Shown: positions 23,316-32,315 of the stretch, one piece after another | Position numbering within the stretch: the stretch's first letter is position 1 | Layout: each line of letters starts with the position of its first letter | DNA from: Chthoniobacter sp. | GTDB taxonomy: Bacteria > Verrucomicrobiota > Verrucomicrobiia > Chthoniobacterales > Chthoniobacteraceae | DNA: 64,000 nucleotides | Assembly (NCBI GenBank): GCA_021414005.1 | Contig: JAIOPH010000020.1 | Location: forward strand, 52,015-116,014 | Reading direction: 5' to 3' | Made by a program: the position numbers and the translations under genes | Notes under the pieces: model-generated | The model's input: only the letters and a program-made list of their open reading frames with translations | Databases searched by the model: none | Told to the model about the DNA's origin: nothing

Positions 23316-24605
23316 TTAAAGCGCCCAGACGGTCTGGCCGGCGACGATGGTGCGGACGGCGCGGCCTTTGAGTTCCCAAGCGTGAAAGGGCGTGTTGCGG
23401 CTGCGGGAGAAGCTCTGCTCCTTGTCCACCGTCCACTCGAGGCCGGGGTCGAGGAGCGTGACGTCAGCGGGTGCACCGACGGTGAGGGTACCGCGGTCGA
23501 GGCGGAGGAGGCGGGCGGGTTCGACGGTGAACATCTCGATGAGCCGCGCGAGGGAGATGGCTTTCTTTTTGTGAACGAGGATGTCGAGGAACAGGCCGAG
23601 TTCGGTTTCGAGGCCGAGGATGCCGAAGGGCGCGAGGTCGAACTCGACCTCCTTTTCATACGCGCAGTGCGGCGCGTGGTCGCTGGCGAGGACGGTGATG
23701 GCGCCGTCGGCGACACCCTCGATGAGCAGGTCGATGTCGCGCTGCGTGCGCAGCGGCGGGTTCATTTTGAAATTCGTGTCGAAGCCGCGCACCGACTCGT
23801 CGGTCAGCGCGATGTGGTGCGGACAGATTTCACCGCTGAGTTTCACGCCGCGGGCGCGCGCTTCGCGCAAAAGGCGGACGCTGCCGCCACTGCTGAGGTG
23901 CTGGCAGTGGATCGGCGTGCCAGTGAGTTCGGCGAGCAGAGCGTTGCGCTGGACGATGATCTCCTCGCCCGCCGCGGGCCAGCCGGGCAGGCCGAGCGCG
24001 GTGCTGACCGCGCCTTCGTGCATTACGCCTTTGCCGACGAGATTGTAGTCTTGGCAATGGTCCATGACCGTGAGGTCAAACATCCCGGCGTATTCGAGCG
24101 CACGCCGCATGACTTCGTGATTTTGGATGCAGCGTCCGTCGTCCGTCAGCGCGACGATGCCTGCCTTGAACATCGAGCCGATGGGCGCGAGTTCCTCGCC
24201 GGCGATTCCTTTCGTGATCGCGCCGGTGGGGAAAACATTCACGCACGCCTCGGCCTTCGCCTTTTCCAAAATCCACGTGACCACGCTCGGGCTGTCGATG
24301 CTCGGCGAGGTATTCGGCATGCACACGATGCTGGTGAATCCGCCCGCCGCTGCGGTCTTCGTTCCGCTGGCGATCGTCTCCTTAGCGGATTGCCCCGGCT
24401 CGCGGAGATGAACGTGGAGATCAATCAGCCCCGGAGCGATCACGAGGCCGGAACAGTCGATCTCCGGGATTTCCGATTTCAGATCTCGAACTTCGGATGG
24501 TTCGGCAATGCGACCATCGACGATGAGCAGGTCGCCAATTTCGTCGCGCCGGTTGGCGGGGTCGATGATGCGGCCATTTTTGAGGAGAGTGGTATTGGTG
24601 CTCAA
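23316..24605 (-). CDS. pyrC: dihydroorotase
   Basis: The enzyme cyclises carbamoyl-aspartate to dihydroorotate in pyrimidine synthesis. Amidohydrolase motifs: DLHVHLREPGQSAKETI near residue 57 (metal-binding HxH), NTSPSIDSP, GEICPHHIALTD and VLASDHAPHCAYEKE near 304 (metal Asp). About 429 residues is normal for class I PyrC. The frame is open further upstream, but family alignment favours the TTG at 24605 (MSTNTTLLKNGRIIDP), so the start is not certain. It ends the pyrR-pyrB-DUF1003-lprI-pyrC gene string. Confidence 0.93.
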   Translation of the reverse strand: MSTNTTLLKNGRIIDPANRRDEIGDLLIVDGRIAEPSEVRDLKSEIPEIDCSGLVIAPGLIDLHVHLREPGQSAKETIASGTKTAAAGGFTSIVCMPNTSPSIDSPSVVTWILEKAKAEACVNVFPTGAITKGIAGEELAPIGSMFKAGIVALTDDGRCIQNHEVMRRALEYAGMFDLTVMDHCQDYNLVGKGVMHEGAVSTALGLPGWPAAGEEIIVQRNALLAELTGTPIHCQHLSSGGSVRLLREARARGVKLSGEICPHHIALTDESVRGFDTNFKMNPPLRTQRDIDLLIEGVADGAITVLASDHAPHCAYEKEVEFDLAPFGILGLETELGLFLDILVHKKKAISLARLIEMFTVEPARLLRLDRGTLTVGAPADVTLLDPGLEWTVDKEQSFSRSRNTPFHAWELKGRAVRTIVAGQTVWAL

Positions 24606-24625
24606 AGTGAGTTGGGGTGCGCCGG

Positions 24626-24988
24626 TCAGCGATCGTTGAGTTGCTTGAGGAATTCTTTCAGCGCCTCCGTCCGCTGCCGGGTGCTCCCAGCCAGCGATCC
24701 CGAGCGGAGCAGCGGCGCGGCGCTGCCGCCGCGCATGAAGTCGGCATCGAGTTCGGCCTGAGCGTCGCGAAAGGCGACCCACGCGCGCTGGGCGGCCTTG
24801 AGTTTGCCCTGCCCCTCCTCGTCGAGCTTCGCCAGGACCTGCGCGTAGATCTTGTTCAACGCCGCGTCGGCTTTTTTGAAATCTGCGGCAGCCTGTTGGT
24901 TCATCTCCTGTTGCGACTGCGCGTGCGTGTGCGCAAGCGGCAGGGTGAGGGCGAAAACGAATAGCAATATGTGCAGCGTGGTTTTCAT
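24626..24988 (-). CDS. secreted LprI/DUF1311-like protein
   Basis: This 120-residue protein has a signal peptide (MKTTLHILLFVFALTLPLAH, cleavage near AHTHAQS). The mature part matches the LprI N-terminal (DUF1311) pattern: QQEMNQQAAADFKKADAALN, then LKAAQRAWVAFRDAQAELD. Members are periplasmic, and some inhibit lysozyme. The usual cysteines of that family are absent here. It overlaps the DUF1003 gene by 4 bases and is followed 20 bases later by pyrC, so it rides in the pyrimidine operon without an obvious link to that pathway. Confidence 0.75.
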   Translation of the reverse strand: MKTTLHILLFVFALTLPLAHTHAQSQQEMNQQAAADFKKADAALNKIYAQVLAKLDEEGQGKLKAAQRAWVAFRDAQAELDADFMRGGSAAPLLRSGSLAGSTRQRTEALKEFLKQLNDR

Positions 24989-25707
24989 GAATTGGATGGG
25001 GCGGCGGAGCTGGCGGGCGTGGATTTTTTCAGCACTTCTTCGAGAAGCTCGATCTGGATCTGCTGAATCTCGAGAAGCCGCTGCGCCTGCTGTTTGAGCA
25101 GGTGATCCATTTTTTCGTGCAGATGCCGAATTTCCAGCTCGGCCTTGAGATTCACCTTGTAGTCGTGCTCGCTGCGCACGCGGTCCTTCGCCTCCTGCCG
25201 GTTCTGGCTCATCATGATGACCGGTGCTTGGATCGAGGCGAGAGCCGAGAGAATGAGGTTGAGCAGGATGAACGGATATGGGTCCGGTGGCCGGGCCGCG
25301 AGAATGACGGTGTTGACCGCGATCCAGGCCGCGAGGAATCCGCCGAATGAAATGATGAACGTCCAGCTTCCGCCGAAGGACGCGATCTTGTCCGCGACCC
25401 GTTCGCCAAAAGTGAGGTTCGTCTCAAACTCGCGATCGACGTGCTCGGAAATCAGCTCGTGCTCCTGCATGCTGCGCACGACTTCGGATTCCAGCGCGGT
25501 GACTTCGCCCACCTCGTCGGCGATCACGCCGCGCACGTATTGCGCGCGGAATTTGTTCAACTCCTCCGCCGAGATGAAGTGCTGCTCGCTCACCTCGGGA
25601 TGCGTCTGCTGGATCATCTGCAACAGGCGCGGGCGGATCGCCGACAGCGGCACGAGTTCGTCTGGCGGAAACTCGCGACCCGTGATCTGGCAGGTGGCAG
25701 CGTCCAT
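24985..25707 (-). CDS. DUF1003 membrane protein
   Basis: The protein has 240 residues. The N-terminal soluble domain (TCQITGREFPPDELVPLS) may bind metal through C/H residues. Two transmembrane segments carry the DUF1003 signature (FGGSWTFIISFGGFLAAWI near residue 118 and PFILLNLILSALASIQAPVI near 149, then MMSQNRQEAKDR). A C-terminal coiled coil follows (LRHLHEKMD-type heptads, residues 190-235). The function of the family is unknown. It starts 4 bases after the pyrB stop and overlaps the next gene (ATGA). Confidence 0.85.
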   Translation of the reverse strand: MDAATCQITGREFPPDELVPLSAIRPRLLQMIQQTHPEVSEQHFISAEELNKFRAQYVRGVIADEVGEVTALESEVVRSMQEHELISEHVDREFETNLTFGERVADKIASFGGSWTFIISFGGFLAAWIAVNTVILAARPPDPYPFILLNLILSALASIQAPVIMMSQNRQEAKDRVRSEHDYKVNLKAELEIRHLHEKMDHLLKQQAQRLLEIQQIQIELLEEVLKKSTPASSAAPSNS

Positions 25708-25711
25708 GGCG

Positions 25712-26680
25712 TCAGCCGCGGTAGGCTCCGGCGCAGAGGAAAAGGACCGCCATGCGGACGGCGAGGCCGTTGGTGACTTGATCGAGGATGACCGAGCGGC
25801 CGCTGTCGGCGAGGTCGCTGTCGATCTCGACGCCGCGGTTGATGGGGCCGGGGTGCATGATGAGGGCGTCCGGTTTCAGCTTTTCCGCGCGCGCTTTGGT
25901 CAGGCCGAAAAGCGCGGTGTATTCGCCGAGTGAGGGGAAGTATTCCTTGCGCTGCCGCTCGTGCTGGATGCGCAAAAGATTCACGACATCGGCCTCCGGC
26001 AGCACCGCATCGAGGTCATGCGTGACGACCACACCGAGATGCTCGAACTCGCGCGGGACGAGCGTGGGCGGACCGACAAGCGTGACGCGCGCGCCGAGCT
26101 TGGTCAGCGCGTAAATGTTCGAGCGCGCCACGCGGCTGAAGCGGATGTCGCCGACGATGACGACGTGGACGCCCGCGATGCGCCCGAGCTTTTCCCGGAT
26201 GGTGAAAGTGTCGAGTAGCGCTTGCGTGGGATGCTCGTGCGCGCCGTCGCCGGCATTGATGACGCTGGCGGAAAGCCGCTTGGCGAGAAACTGCGCCGCG
26301 CCCGCCGAGCTGTGGCGGAGCACGATGATGTCGGCATGCAGCGCTTGGAGATTCAGCGCGGTGTCCTTGAGCGTCTCGCCTTTCGTCAGGCTGGAAGACG
26401 ACGCGCTCATGTTGATCACGTCGGCACTCAGCCGGTGCGCGGCCAGCTCGAACGAAACGCGTGTGCGCGTGCTCGGCTCGACGAAAAAATTGACCATCGT
26501 CTGGCCGCGCAGTGCGGGGACTTTCTTGATCTCGCGGGTGCCCACCGTTTTGAAGGCGGCGGCGGTGTTCAGCAGCGTCGTTAGGTCGCCGACGCTGAGC
26601 GGCTCGATGGCGGTGAGGTCCTTGCGCGACCAAGTGTCGCCGCGGATGTCGGCAGTCGGAGTGCGGGTTTCAGTGCTCAT
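25712..26680 (-). CDS. pyrB: aspartate carbamoyltransferase catalytic subunit
   Basis: PyrB condenses carbamoyl phosphate with aspartate, the committed pyrimidine step. Carbamoyl-phosphate site [15 protein letters not shown] sits near residue 73, with [12 protein letters not shown] near 147 and [12 protein letters not shown] near 279. The length of 322 residues is normal. No regulatory pyrI gene follows, as is typical where PyrR controls expression. The ATG overlaps the pyrR stop by 4 bases. Confidence 0.95.
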   Translation of the reverse strand: MSTETRTPTADIRGDTWSRKDLTAIEPLSVGDLTTLLNTAAAFKTVGTREIKKVPALRGQTMVNFFVEPSTRTRVSFELAAHRLSADVINMSASSSSLTKGETLKDTALNLQALHADIIVLRHSSAGAAQFLAKRLSASVINAGDGAHEHPTQALLDTFTIREKLGRIAGVHVVIVGDIRFSRVARSNIYALTKLGARVTLVGPPTLVPREFEHLGVVVTHDLDAVLPEADVVNLLRIQHERQRKEYFPSLGEYTALFGLTKARAEKLKPDALIMHPGPINRGVEIDSDLADSGRSVILDQVTNGLAVRMAVLFLCAGAYRG

Positions 26681-27243
26681 GGCGTGCGGCTCATCCAGAC
26701 AGAATCCTCGATGTCGTCCGTGGCGGCGAAGCGGACGTGAACGCGCTCATCCAGCGCAGTCGGGACGTTTTTCCCCACATAGTCCGCGCGGATCGGCAGT
26801 TCGCGGTGCCCGCGATCCACGAGCACCGCATACTGGATGCGCGCCGGGCGGCCAAAGCTCGAAAGTGAATCCATCGCCGCACGGCAGGTGCGGCCCGAGA
26901 AAAGCACGTCGTCTGTGAGCACGATGGTTTTTCCGTCGAGATCGTCCGGCAGGATGGTTCGCTCCACGCGCGGCGGGACGCGGTGCCGGTGCAGATCATC
27001 GCGGTGCATCGCCACGTCCACCACGCCGGCGAAAACGCTCACCCCGCTGAACTGCGCAATGAGCGCCGCCAGCCGCCGCCCGATTTCCACCCCGCGCGAT
27101 GGGATGCCGATCAGCGCGACCCGCGTCAGATCGGGATTGCGCTCGATGATTTCGTGCGCGATGCGCCGCAGGGCGCGCTCAATAGCCGCCGCATCGAAGA
27201 TGACGGTGGCACCGGGAGCGGGTGGAGTGGGGTCTGGTTTCAT
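26677..27243 (-). CDS. pyrR: bifunctional PyrR (pyr operon regulator / uracil phosphoribosyltransferase)
   Basis: The PRPP-binding motif is [19 protein letters not shown] near residue 107. The N-terminal [10 protein letters not shown] and [12 protein letters not shown] blocks are also typical of PyrR. In many bacteria PyrR binds pyr mRNA with UMP and promotes attenuation. It heads the operon. I did not see a convincing attenuator hairpin in the short leader (27244-27294), so regulation here may differ. The 188 residues are normal. Confidence 0.92.
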   Translation of the reverse strand: MKPDPTPPAPGATVIFDAAAIERALRRIAHEIIERNPDLTRVALIGIPSRGVEIGRRLAALIAQFSGVSVFAGVVDVAMHRDDLHRHRVPPRVERTILPDDLDGKTIVLTDDVLFSGRTCRAAMDSLSSFGRPARIQYAVLVDRGHRELPIRADYVGKNVPTALDERVHVRFAATDDIEDSVWMSRTP

Positions 27244-27294
27244 GTTCCTTGGCGATCTCGCGGGATCGCCTTAAAGGAGCGGCGGGACGCTACC

Positions 27295-27501
27295 TCATGT
27301 CTCGCTCTGCCGCCGTTGCCGCCACGCGGAGCGGTATTTCAAAATCCAATCAAGCAGCGCCTTTTCAAAGCCCACGTCATGCCCGGCCTTCTCGCTCTCG
27401 ATCCATTTGTGGCGCAGGATTTCCTCCCGCTCGGCGAGGAACTCTTTGTAGAGCAGGGATTCTTTGACGAGGTCGGGGTTGTCGTCAGCGGTGTTGCTCA
27501 T
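27295..27501 (-). CDS. small conserved protein with DUF4032-like motif
   Basis: The protein has 68 residues and is helical and soluble. The middle, LAEREEILRHKWIESEKAGH, then DVGFEKALLDWI, resembles the short helical motif seen at the C-terminus of DUF4032 proteins and in many small stand-alone proteins. The function is unknown. It starts at 27501, with 124 bases to the divergent Y-polymerase ATG, so the two share a regulatory region that includes the LexA-like palindrome. Confidence 0.6.
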   Translation of the reverse strand: MSNTADDNPDLVKESLLYKEFLAEREEILRHKWIESEKAGHDVGFEKALLDWILKYRSAWRQRRQSET

Positions 27502-27607
27502 GTGGTGCGCGGAATTTTCATAAAAGTCTCGAAAGCGTCAAACGCATAACGCGGGAAAGTTGCTTTCGGGAAGGCGAGAGTCGCTTTGCCAGCGTTCGCG
27601 TACGAAT

Positions 27608-27625
27608 AGTGTTCAGTATAACACT
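27608..27625. promoter_or_regulatory. LexA-box-like palindrome before the Y-family polymerase
   Basis: AGTGTTCAGTATAACACT is an 18-bp inverted repeat (AGTGTT-N6-AACACT) abutting the ATG at 27626. Its core TGTTC-AGTA-TAACA differs by one base from TGTTC-N4-GAACA, which I recall as the verrucomicrobial LexA motif. Its position before an error-prone polymerase gene fits SOS control. Confidence 0.55.
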
Positions 27626-28849
27626 ATGTCACTCGCCTGGCTGTTCGTTGATTTTAATTCCTACTTCGCCTCCGTGGAGCAGCACCTGAATCCGCGTCTC
27701 CGTGGAAAACCGGTCGCGGTGGTGCCGATGAATGTGGACAGCACCTGCGCCATTGCCGCAAGTTACGAGGCTAAAAAATTCGGCGTGAAAACCGGTACCC
27801 GCGTGAGCGACGCGAAGCGGATGTGTCCCGGCCTGAGGATCATCGAGGCGCGCCACGAAGCCTACGTGGAGTGGCACCACGCGCTGCTTCGGGCCATCGA
27901 CTCGTGCATTGAGGTGCGGAAAGAAAACGTGATGTCCATCGACGAGGTGGCGTGCGAACTGACGGGCCGGTTGCGCGAACGCGCGGCGGCGTTGGAACTG
28001 GCGCGACGCATCAAAACAGTCATCGCCCGCGACGTGGGCGAGTGCCTGCGGAGTTCGATCGGGATTTCGACGAACGTCTTTCTCGCGAAGACCGCGAGCG
28101 ACATGCAGAAGCCAGACGGGCTGATGGTGATCGAAAAGGATGAACTGCCCAGCGTGCTCCACGGGCTGGCGTTGCGCGACCTGTGCGGCATCGGCTGGAA
28201 CATGGAAGATCGTCTGCACGCCATTGGCATCCATACCGTGGAGCAGCTCTGCGCTGCGCCCAAGCACACACTGCACGCGGCTTGGCGCGGAATCGAAGGC
28301 GAGCGCATGTTCGAGTTGCTGCGTGGTAATTCGGTGCCGCGCCCTTCCGCGCAGCATTCGTCGCTCGGCCACTCGCACGTCCTGCCTCCGGAGGAGCGCC
28401 ACGAGGCTGGGGCTCGCGCGGTGCTTCACCGGCTGCTGCAAAAGGCGGCGATGCGACTCCGGCATAATGGCTGGCTAGCCGGCGGGCTAACGCTGAGCTT
28501 GAAGTATCCCCGCGGCAGTCGGTGGGGCGACGAACTCGTTTTTCGCGAAACGTCGGACACGATGGAATTCATTCACGCCCTGCAAACGCTGTGGGAGCGC
28601 CGCCCACAGGGCCTCGCGCCGCTGGCCGTGGGCGTCACACTTTCCCATCTGACCACCGCCGAAAATGTGACGCCCGCGCTTTTCCCCGAAAGCCGCCCGC
28701 GCGAAAAACTCGACCGCGCGCTGGATGCCTTGAACAAGCGATATGGCAAGCAGGCCGTCTATTTCGCCGGTGCCCACACTGCGCTAAAATCCGCACCGAT
28801 GCGTATCGCCTTCAACCGCATTCCGGATCTGGAAACCGAGGGCGACTAA
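27626..28849 (+). CDS. Y-family (DinB/UmuC-type) DNA polymerase
   Basis: This is a translesion polymerase. Catalytic residues are visible in FVDFNSYFASVEQHL (first Asp, residues 7-9 region) and SIDEVACEL near residue 103 (Asp-Glu pair). The palm/finger block SSIGISTNVFLAKTASDMQK near 141 and a thumb HhH region (LRDLCGIGWNMEDRLHAIGI) follow. The little-finger domain has LGHSHVLPPEERH. There is no beta-clamp motif that I can identify with confidence. At 407 residues it is longer than E. coli DinB. The ATG at 27626 directly follows the LexA-like palindrome, which implies DNA-damage induction. It ends convergently with mrp, sharing 4 bases. Confidence 0.85.
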   Translation: MSLAWLFVDFNSYFASVEQHLNPRLRGKPVAVVPMNVDSTCAIAASYEAKKFGVKTGTRVSDAKRMCPGLRIIEARHEAYVEWHHALLRAIDSCIEVRKENVMSIDEVACELTGRLRERAAALELARRIKTVIARDVGECLRSSIGISTNVFLAKTASDMQKPDGLMVIEKDELPSVLHGLALRDLCGIGWNMEDRLHAIGIHTVEQLCAAPKHTLHAAWRGIEGERMFELLRGNSVPRPSAQHSSLGHSHVLPPEERHEAGARAVLHRLLQKAAMRLRHNGWLAGGLTLSLKYPRGSRWGDELVFRETSDTMEFIHALQTLWERRPQGLAPLAVGVTLSHLTTAENVTPALFPESRPREKLDRALDALNKRYGKQAVYFAGAHTALKSAPMRIAFNRIPDLETEGD

Positions 28850-29904
28850 TCGGCTAGGCCCGTCGCCAGATTTTGCGCGATCTGCAAAAACTCGCGCGCC
28901 ACCGCGTTTGTCGGATTGGCGGCGGTGACCGGCAGGCCGCGGTCGCCCGCCTCGCGCGTGGCGATGTCGATGGGCACATGGCCGAGCAGCGGGACCTTCA
29001 GTCGCGCCGCCTCGCGCGCGCCACCGCCGGAGCCAAAGATGTCGTAACGCTGCCCATCGCTCGGGCAGAGGAAGTAGCTCATGTTTTCGATCAGGCCGAG
29101 GATGGGCACATTCACTTTGGAAAACATCGTTGCCGCCTTGCGCGCGTCGATCAGCGCCACCTCCTGTGGCGTCGTCACGATGACCACGCCCGCGAGCGCG
29201 ACCGTCTGCACGATGGTGAGTTGGATGTCGCCGGTGCCGGGCGGGAGATCGAGCACGAGGTAATCGAGCGCGCCCCACTCCACCTGCCGGAGAAACTGCT
29301 GCGTGTATTTCGTGACCATGGGCCCGCGCAGAATTGCCGGCGCCGCGTCGTCGAGCAGGAAGCCCATCGACATCAGTTTCAAATCCGCGCGCTCGATCGG
29401 GATGATGCGGTTTTCCTCCGTCGCCATCGGCCGCTCATTGGTGCCAAACATCAGCCCGATGCTCGGCCCGTAAAGATCGCAGTCGCACAGCCCCACCGCC
29501 GCGCCGTTCTTTTGCAAAGCGACCGCGAGATTCGCGGCGACCGTGGATTTGCCCACGCCACCTTTCCCGCTCGCCACGGCGATGACGTGCTTCACGCCTG
29601 GAATTGCTGATGCCGCCATCGGCGCACCGCCCGCCGCCGGCGAGGTCTGCGCCGGAGCTTGGATGTCGATCCGCACCGTTACCCGGCCCACGCCCGCGAG
29701 CTGCGCCAGCGCCACTTCCGAGTCGTCCTTGATCGTCTGCGGCACGCGCGGGTCACTTGTCGCCAGCGAAAGCTGCACCACCACATCGCCCCCGCTCACG
29801 CTCACCGCTTTCACCAGCCCGAACGACACGATGTCCCGGCTGAATCCCGGATATTTGACGGTGGAAAGTTTTTCGCGGACGAGCGCTTCGGTAATGGCAG
29901 ACAT
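28846..29904 (-). CDS. mrp: Mrp/ApbC-family iron-sulfur carrier ATPase
   Basis: The 352-residue protein has an N-terminal MIP18/DUF59 domain (residues 1-85) and a P-loop ATPase domain: VASGKGGVGKSTVAANLAVA near residue 109, YLVLDLPPGTGDIQLTI near 207. The family delivers Fe-S clusters, and dimers normally hold a cluster through a CPxC motif after ENMSYF. Here that site reads ENMSYFLCPSDGQRYDIFG, so the second cysteine is replaced. Cluster binding may be changed or lost. It is convergent with the Y-polymerase gene. Confidence 0.9.
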   Translation of the reverse strand: MSAITEALVREKLSTVKYPGFSRDIVSFGLVKAVSVSGGDVVVQLSLATSDPRVPQTIKDDSEVALAQLAGVGRVTVRIDIQAPAQTSPAAGGAPMAASAIPGVKHVIAVASGKGGVGKSTVAANLAVALQKNGAAVGLCDCDLYGPSIGLMFGTNERPMATEENRIIPIERADLKLMSMGFLLDDAAPAILRGPMVTKYTQQFLRQVEWGALDYLVLDLPPGTGDIQLTIVQTVALAGVVIVTTPQEVALIDARKAATMFSKVNVPILGLIENMSYFLCPSDGQRYDIFGSGGGAREAARLKVPLLGHVPIDIATREAGDRGLPVTAANPTNAVAREFLQIAQNLATGLAD

Positions 29905-30046
29905 GCGGCGTGGATTAGTCGAAGGCCCTGCGCGGATGAAAGCGGAAACCGCCGCTGAAATTTTACCGCCTGCGCAGATGGGCAGGCAATCCGCCGGGCG
30001 ACTTTTCGAATCATCCGCAAATCCCGTATTTGTGAGTATCTAAAAA

Positions 30047-30120
30047 TCGGGCCGGCGAGATTCGAACTCGCGACCTCTTGAACCCCATTCAAGCGCACTA
30101 CCAAGCTGTGCTACGGCCCG
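30047..30120 (-). tRNA. tRNA-Pro (GGG)
   Basis: Read on the minus strand, the acceptor CGGGCCG pairs with CGGCCCG, followed by discriminator A. The anticodon stem CTTGA/TCAAG encloses loop ATGGGGT, giving anticodon GGG. The T arm is GCGAG-TTCGAAT-CTCGC. CCA is not encoded, and a T-run follows immediately and may terminate transcription. Confidence 0.95.
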
Positions 30121-30237
30121 AAAATTGAGAGCCGGAAAGTAGCCGGGCATCGGGTAAAGGGAAGCGGTATTTTGTTGGCGTCATACTTTGCCAAGTCGGC
30201 GGTGGAATACCCGCCCGCGCTGGAGGTCGGGCGGCCG

Positions 30238-31200
30238 CTATCCGCCAGCCAGCCAGTGCAGGCCGAGATGAAGCCAAAAGGGGATCGTGAGCAGGCCGAC
30301 GGCCGAGGTGGCGAGGATCAGTCGCAGAGCGGTGGTGGGGTCACCGCCGTAGTGTTTGGAAAGGATCACGGGCAGGACCGCGCAGGGCATGGCGGCCTGT
30401 ACGAGGATGACGCGGCGTAGTTCCACGGGGCAGGGAAGCCAGTGGGCCAGTGCGAGCATGAACAGGGGGAGTACGCCGAGTCGCAGCAGACACGCGCCGC
30501 CCGCATCCGCGAGGTTCGCTTTGAAGTTCAACTCCCGCATTTGATCCGCGAATGTCGCCCCGGTCAGGATGAGGCCGAGCGGGATGGCGGCTGCGCCCAT
30601 GCGGTGGATGCTCTCGAGTGCGAAGCCGGGCAGCCACGTCCGTGCCCCGCTGAAGTGCAGTGCGACCGCCAGCAGGATGGTTACGACTGGCGCATTAAAA
30701 AGCCGCCGCCACGCGCGTCGCGGCTGGGCTCCGCTGACGAGCAGGATGCCTGCGGTCCAGAGCGCCGTCTCCACGCCGAGATTGTGGATGAAAAGCACGG
30801 CGCTGGTACGCTGGTCGGTGTGATCGAAAAGCTTTTGGATCAGCGGCAGCGGGATGTAGCCGTAGTTGTAAATGCCGGCGGTGAAGGCAAAGGTCCGCCG
30901 CTGGCGTGCTTCGCGGACCCCGAAGAGCGGCGCGGCGAGGTAGGAGAGTGCGTAGCCGACGACGACGGTGACGAAGCCGGCGGCGGGCGCGAGAAGCAGG
31001 TTGCCGACTTCATCGAGCGCGCGATTGTCGAGGATGGTGTCGAGAATGAGGCAGGGAAAAAGCAGATTCACCACGACGCGCAGCAGGCTGGCATCCGCCG
31101 CCTCGCTCAGCCAACCAGCCCGTCGAATGGCCCAACCGGCAGTGACGGTCAGGAAAACCGGGGCAACGGCGAGGAGTAGGGTGAGGTAGTCTGCGCTCAC
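30238..31200 (-). CDS. AEC-family (auxin efflux carrier-like) transporter
   Basis: The 320-residue inner-membrane protein has about ten hydrophobic segments in a 5+5 pattern (for example LLLAVAPVFLTVTAGWAIRR at the N-terminus and a TSAVGLLTIPFWLHLGLHWL end). The conserved MGAAAIPLGLILTGATFAD near residue 206 and NYGYIPLPLIQKLF are AEC features. Members export small organic acids; the substrate is unknown. The start is a GTG that overlaps the stop of the upstream hypothetical gene by 4 bases. Confidence 0.8.
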   Translation of the reverse strand: MSADYLTLLLAVAPVFLTVTAGWAIRRAGWLSEAADASLLRVVVNLLFPCLILDTILDNRALDEVGNLLLAPAAGFVTVVVGYALSYLAAPLFGVREARQRRTFAFTAGIYNYGYIPLPLIQKLFDHTDQRTSAVLFIHNLGVETALWTAGILLVSGAQPRRAWRRLFNAPVVTILLAVALHFSGARTWLPGFALESIHRMGAAAIPLGLILTGATFADQMRELNFKANLADAGGACLLRLGVLPLFMLALAHWLPCPVELRRVILVQAAMPCAVLPVILSKHYGGDPTTALRLILATSAVGLLTIPFWLHLGLHWLAGG

Positions 31201-31697
31201 TCGCCCGGCGCTCGCGGCGGCGCGCCCCTCGGCTTCATCACGGGGTATTCCTTGCTGAGCGTCTGGATTTCCAACTCCGTGAGGCCGCGCGGGATGGAAA
31301 TGATACCGTCGCGCACTGGCTTGTCGATGAGCATGTCGATGACTTGGTGGACCCCGGTTTTCGTGACGACGAAGACGACCAGCGAACTGCCGCGCTTCTC
31401 GGTGCTGAGCACTTCGAGGTCGATCCGGCCCTTGTTATCCAGCAGGAAAGCCGCGCCCCATGTGCCGTCCGCCGCGGGAAAGGGATACATGGATTTGATG
31501 CTGCGTTCATTGATCGAAGGTACACGCTCGATGAAAGCTTCGCGCGGCGGATTCTGAAATTTGACCGGTTTGGAAAAGGGTTCTCCGTCCCGGGCATTGG
31601 CTTCGGCGTAAAAGCGGACGGTGATGACCTGTTTGCGCGCCATGCCGAGGCAGGCGAGAGCGAGCAAGGCGGGGAGGAGGCGGAGCAGTAGTTTCAT
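31197..31697 (-). CDS. secreted hypothetical protein
   Basis: The protein has 166 residues from the ATG at 31697 (MKLLLRLLPALLALACLGMA is a signal peptide). The mature domain has alternating strands (QVITVRFYAEANARDG, GAAFLLDNKGRIDLEVLSTE) and a helical end (TELEIQTLSKEYPVMKPRG). I recognise no family. It is translationally coupled to the AEC transporter (GTGA overlap), which suggests a joint envelope role. Confidence 0.6.
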   Translation of the reverse strand: MKLLLRLLPALLALACLGMARKQVITVRFYAEANARDGEPFSKPVKFQNPPREAFIERVPSINERSIKSMYPFPAADGTWGAAFLLDNKGRIDLEVLSTEKRGSSLVVFVVTKTGVHQVIDMLIDKPVRDGIISIPRGLTELEIQTLSKEYPVMKPRGAPPRAPGE

Positions 31698-31766
31698 GGC
31701 ACTACGAATGTCGGGGCAGGGGATGTCATTTGCCAACCACGAAACGGTTTGTTAAGAACTGCGCCG

Positions 31767-32288
31767 ATGAAATTCCGCCCCGTGATTTTGCTTTGCGTCG
31801 TTCTTCCGCTCACCGCTTGCGCCGCCGAAGCTCCACCGAAAAAGCCCAGCGTGCTGCACCGGCTGCTGCATCCTTTTGGCAAGCTGCCGCCGGAGCCTGC
31901 GCCGAAATCGAAGGCTTTGCCGGGAGAACTGGCCATGGGGCTTACTCTGGAACCTGCGGCGCTGCGGCTCTCGGAAACCCACGAGGTCAAGGTCACGGTC
32001 ACCCTGGCCAATCAGGGGCGGAAGCTGGTTCAGCTAAGCTTTCCCACCACGCAGCGCATCGAGGTGGTGTTAAAAAACAAGTCCGGTAAGAAGCTCGTAC
32101 AATGGTCCGAGGATCATGTCTTCACGCCCGACCCCACGCTGGTCGCCATCAATCGCGGCGAGCGCCTGGAATACAGCGCCACGGTCTCCACCCGCGACAT
32201 GGTGGCTGGCGAGAGTTATACGGTGGAAGCCTTCTTTCCGAACTTCGAGCAGTTTCGCCAGGAAGCGATCCTGGTGCCGGAAAAGTAA
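31767..32288 (+). CDS. BsuPI-domain lipoprotein
   Basis: The protein has 173 residues with a lipobox near LPLTAC at residues 12-17. A proline-rich linker follows. The C-terminal domain has the BsuPI (intracellular proteinase inhibitor) beta-sandwich pattern: HEVKVTVTLANQGRKLVQLS, then FPTTQRIEVVLKNKSGKKLV and a WSED strand, and ESYTVEAFFPNF. In Gram-negative bacteria such domains are exported and their targets are unknown. It is divergent from the hypothetical gene at 31697, so the two share a promoter region. Confidence 0.75.
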   Translation: MKFRPVILLCVVLPLTACAAEAPPKKPSVLHRLLHPFGKLPPEPAPKSKALPGELAMGLTLEPAALRLSETHEVKVTVTLANQGRKLVQLSFPTTQRIEVVLKNKSGKKLVQWSEDHVFTPDPTLVAINRGERLEYSATVSTRDMVAGESYTVEAFFPNFEQFRQEAILVPEK

Positions 32289-32315
32289 TCCCCCGGTTGT
32301 CCTCGCCGCCCCGCG

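Noticed and set aside
27244..27294. PyrR-dependent attenuator before pyrR
   Set aside because: The leader is only about 50 bases to the next gene and shows no anti-terminator/terminator pair.
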